DNA from: Leptospira sp.
GTDB taxonomy: Bacteria; Spirochaetota; Leptospiria; Leptospirales; Leptospiraceae
Assembly: GCA_027531445.1 (NCBI GenBank)
Contig: JAPZRK010000119.1
Location: forward strand, 1 to 14,051
Length of the DNA stretch: 14,051 nucleotides
Direction of reading: 5' to 3'
The notes beneath the pieces were generated by a model that saw only the letters and a list, made by a program, of their open reading frames with translations, ran no database searches and had not been told where the DNA came from. The number at the start of each line of letters is the position of its first letter. The first letter of the stretch is position 1. Position numbers and translations under genes: made by a program. Shown here piece by piece: positions 12,756 to 14,051 of the stretch.

Positions 12756-13695
12756 ATTTATGGATATCGAGCCATTTCAGCAATTCTTTTATGCTGCCAA
12801 TTGCCAAAGCGATGCACGTATCGGCCGCACCATAGTATAAATGAATCGTATCTCCATCCGGTAAAATTGTATATCCACAAGGAAAGACTACTTTATCGAC
12901 ATCACCTAACTTTTCGTAAATTTCTTCTGCGCCGAAGATCCATTCATCGCCTCGTTTTAGGCAGATTTCTGGATTCTCTAAATCAAAAAGAGCAAGGCCC
13001 AGTCTATACAAAGAGCCGGATGCATTTTGTCTTACACCATGATAGATGACAAGCCAACCTTCGGGTGTTTCAATGGGAGGAGGCGACAGTCCAATTTTAT
13101 TTGCATCCCACCATCCACCATGCCTAGCCTGTAGCATCATTCTTTCTTCGCCCCAATGCATCAAATCATGGGCGTATGACAGCCAAATATGAGAGCCGTC
13201 ACTACCAATTGGGCGGTGGATGAGAGCCCATTTCCCATTGATTTTTCTTGGAAATAAAGCTGAATCTTTGTCGTCTGGTTGTTTGACGAGCCCGAGTCGA
13301 TCAAAAACAACAAAATCTTCTGTCTTCATCAGCGCAACGCCTGGACCTTCTCGACTATATGCGGTGTAGGCGATGATGTATTGCTTTAACTCTGGAACAA
13401 AGGTAATCCTTGGATCTTCGATTCCCCAGATTTCTTCTGGAAAAATTTTGGGATCGGGAAGTAGAGTAGGTTTTGAATCAATAACCCAAGAGTCAATTCC
13501 ATTTTCTGAAATCGCTTTGCAAAAATGAGATTTGCCAGTTCTTTCTTCCACTCTACATAATAAAAGAGTGTTTCCATTGGGCAGTAGAGTCGCTCCCGCG
13601 TTAAAGACGGAGTGGATCGGATAAGGCCACATATCCGCTGTTAATATTGGATTTAAAGTATGCCTTTTAAAGATTTCTGTATATTTTCTTTTCAT
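12754..13695 (-). CDS. Glycoside hydrolase family 130 protein (beta-mannoside phosphorylase type)
   Basis: The 313-residue protein is a complete GH130 five-bladed propeller. GH130 enzymes phosphorolyse, or in some subgroups hydrolyse, beta-1,2- or beta-1,4-mannosides. Key segments are HSVFNAGATLLPNGNTLLLC (28-47), WGIEDPRI (90-97, with the likely catalytic Asp94), DKDSALFPRKINGKWALIHRP (142-162, split by loops), YHGV (218-221) and YYGAADTCIALA (287-298). The ATG overlaps the upstream stop in an ATGA, so it is translated together with the glycosyltransferase-associated gene. Presence of a signal peptide is not seen, so it is cytoplasmic. The precise linkage specificity cannot be told. Confidence 0.93.
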   Translation of the reverse strand: MKRKYTEIFKRHTLNPILTADMWPYPIHSVFNAGATLLPNGNTLLLCRVEERTGKSHFCKAISENGIDSWVIDSKPTLLPDPKIFPEEIWGIEDPRITFVPELKQYIIAYTAYSREGPGVALMKTEDFVVFDRLGLVKQPDDKDSALFPRKINGKWALIHRPIGSDGSHIWLSYAHDLMHWGEERMMLQARHGGWWDANKIGLSPPPIETPEGWLVIYHGVRQNASGSLYRLGLALFDLENPEICLKRGDEWIFGAEEIYEKLGDVDKVVFPCGYTILPDGDTIHLYYGAADTCIALAIGSIKELLKWLDIHK

Positions 13696-14051
13696 AATTT
13701 TATTCTTTCACTGTCATTTTGATCGATCGTTCTAATTTCTAAAAGACTTTGCAAAAATGCCAAGGTTGATTCTGCACCTTGGTTTTCGTTGATACGATCG
13801 GAGTGAAGTCCATCTCGGCAACCTCCAGTTGTTGGATCGTAGAGTGAAGTATTTAAATCATTCCTTCCCAAAAACCACTCGAAGGTTTGGATTGCCTTTG
13901 TTTTCCAGGAGCTATCATTCGTAACTCTATAGGCTTCCAAATAAACAGAAATCATAACTTGTGCTTCTACCGGTTGTTGGTCAAATCTTGCCTGAGAACA
14001 ACCTTTAGAAAAAAATCCATTTGATCCGATTGGTACAAAATGTCCACCTAC
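13692..14051 (-). CDS. Glycosyltransferase-associated protein, C-terminal part (runs off the window)
   Basis: The visible 119 residues are in frame to the window edge, so the gene starts beyond 14051. GHFVPIGSNGFF, RFDQQPVEAQVMI, FEWFLGRNDLN, DPTTGGCRDGLHSDR and NQGAESTLAFLQSL form an all-helical region resembling an (alpha/alpha)6 barrel. I recognise this as the C-terminal part of large group-1 glycosyltransferase proteins commonly found next to GH130 genes. The N-terminal catalytic part is not in the window. The TGA stop overlaps the GH130 start by four bases, so the two are co-translated and probably act on the same mannose-containing glycan. Confidence 0.8.
   Translation of the reverse strand, partial: VGGHFVPIGSNGFFSKGCSQARFDQQPVEAQVMISVYLEAYRVTNDSSWKTKAIQTFEWFLGRNDLNTSLYDPTTGGCRDGLHSDRINENQGAESTLAFLQSLLEIRTIDQNDSERIKL

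Noticed and set aside
12699..13049. Plus-strand frame of 116 codons
   Set aside because: It is antisense to the GH130 gene, and its composition is that of a reverse-complement shadow.

Overview
The window looks like chromosomal DNA of a spirochaete of the genus Leptospira or a close relative. This rests on AT-rich composition, lipoprotein signal peptides with a spirochaete-type relaxed lipobox, an outer-membrane barrel ending in Phe, and protein types familiar from leptospires. The assignment is by recognition, not by a database search. I see no rRNA, tRNA, CRISPR array, transposase or phage gene.

Layout. Positions 1-2400 (all minus strand) hold a VOC-domain lipoprotein, then a short-chain dehydrogenase and a crotonase-family enoyl-CoA hydratase that probably form a small fatty-acid or acyl-CoA operon. 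Positions 2400-3560 are a decaying patch: a 417-base stretch with open-frame remnants, a plus-strand VOC gene broken near its C-terminus, and an orphan 127-residue ORF. Positions 3580-5510 (minus) carry a DUF2214 membrane protein, an AraC-type regulator and an ankyrin-repeat protein. Positions 5660-8480 (minus) are a tight three-gene envelope operon: an eight-cysteine exported protein, a CsgG/LpoB-like protein with a C-terminal membrane region, and a lipoprotein with two Ig-like domains. A 371-residue putative outer-membrane barrel lies upstream of it at 8746-9861.

Divergent from the barrel gene, plus-strand genes at 10068-11352 encode a GNAT/FeeM-like putative acyltransferase and a TetR regulator. 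They follow a promoter whose 17-base spacer contains an inverted repeat typical of TetR operators, so the pair is probably autoregulated. From 11383 to the right edge all genes are on the minus strand: a futalosine-hydrolase-like nucleosidase, a TfoX-like protein, a GH130 glycoside phosphorylase/hydrolase, and the C-terminal part of a glycosyltransferase-associated protein that runs off the window and overlaps the GH130 start by four bases.

The most interesting parts are the operator-controlled acyltransferase/TetR pair, the envelope operon built around an exported Cys-rich domain, and the eroded VOC locus. None can be called a new system on sequence alone.
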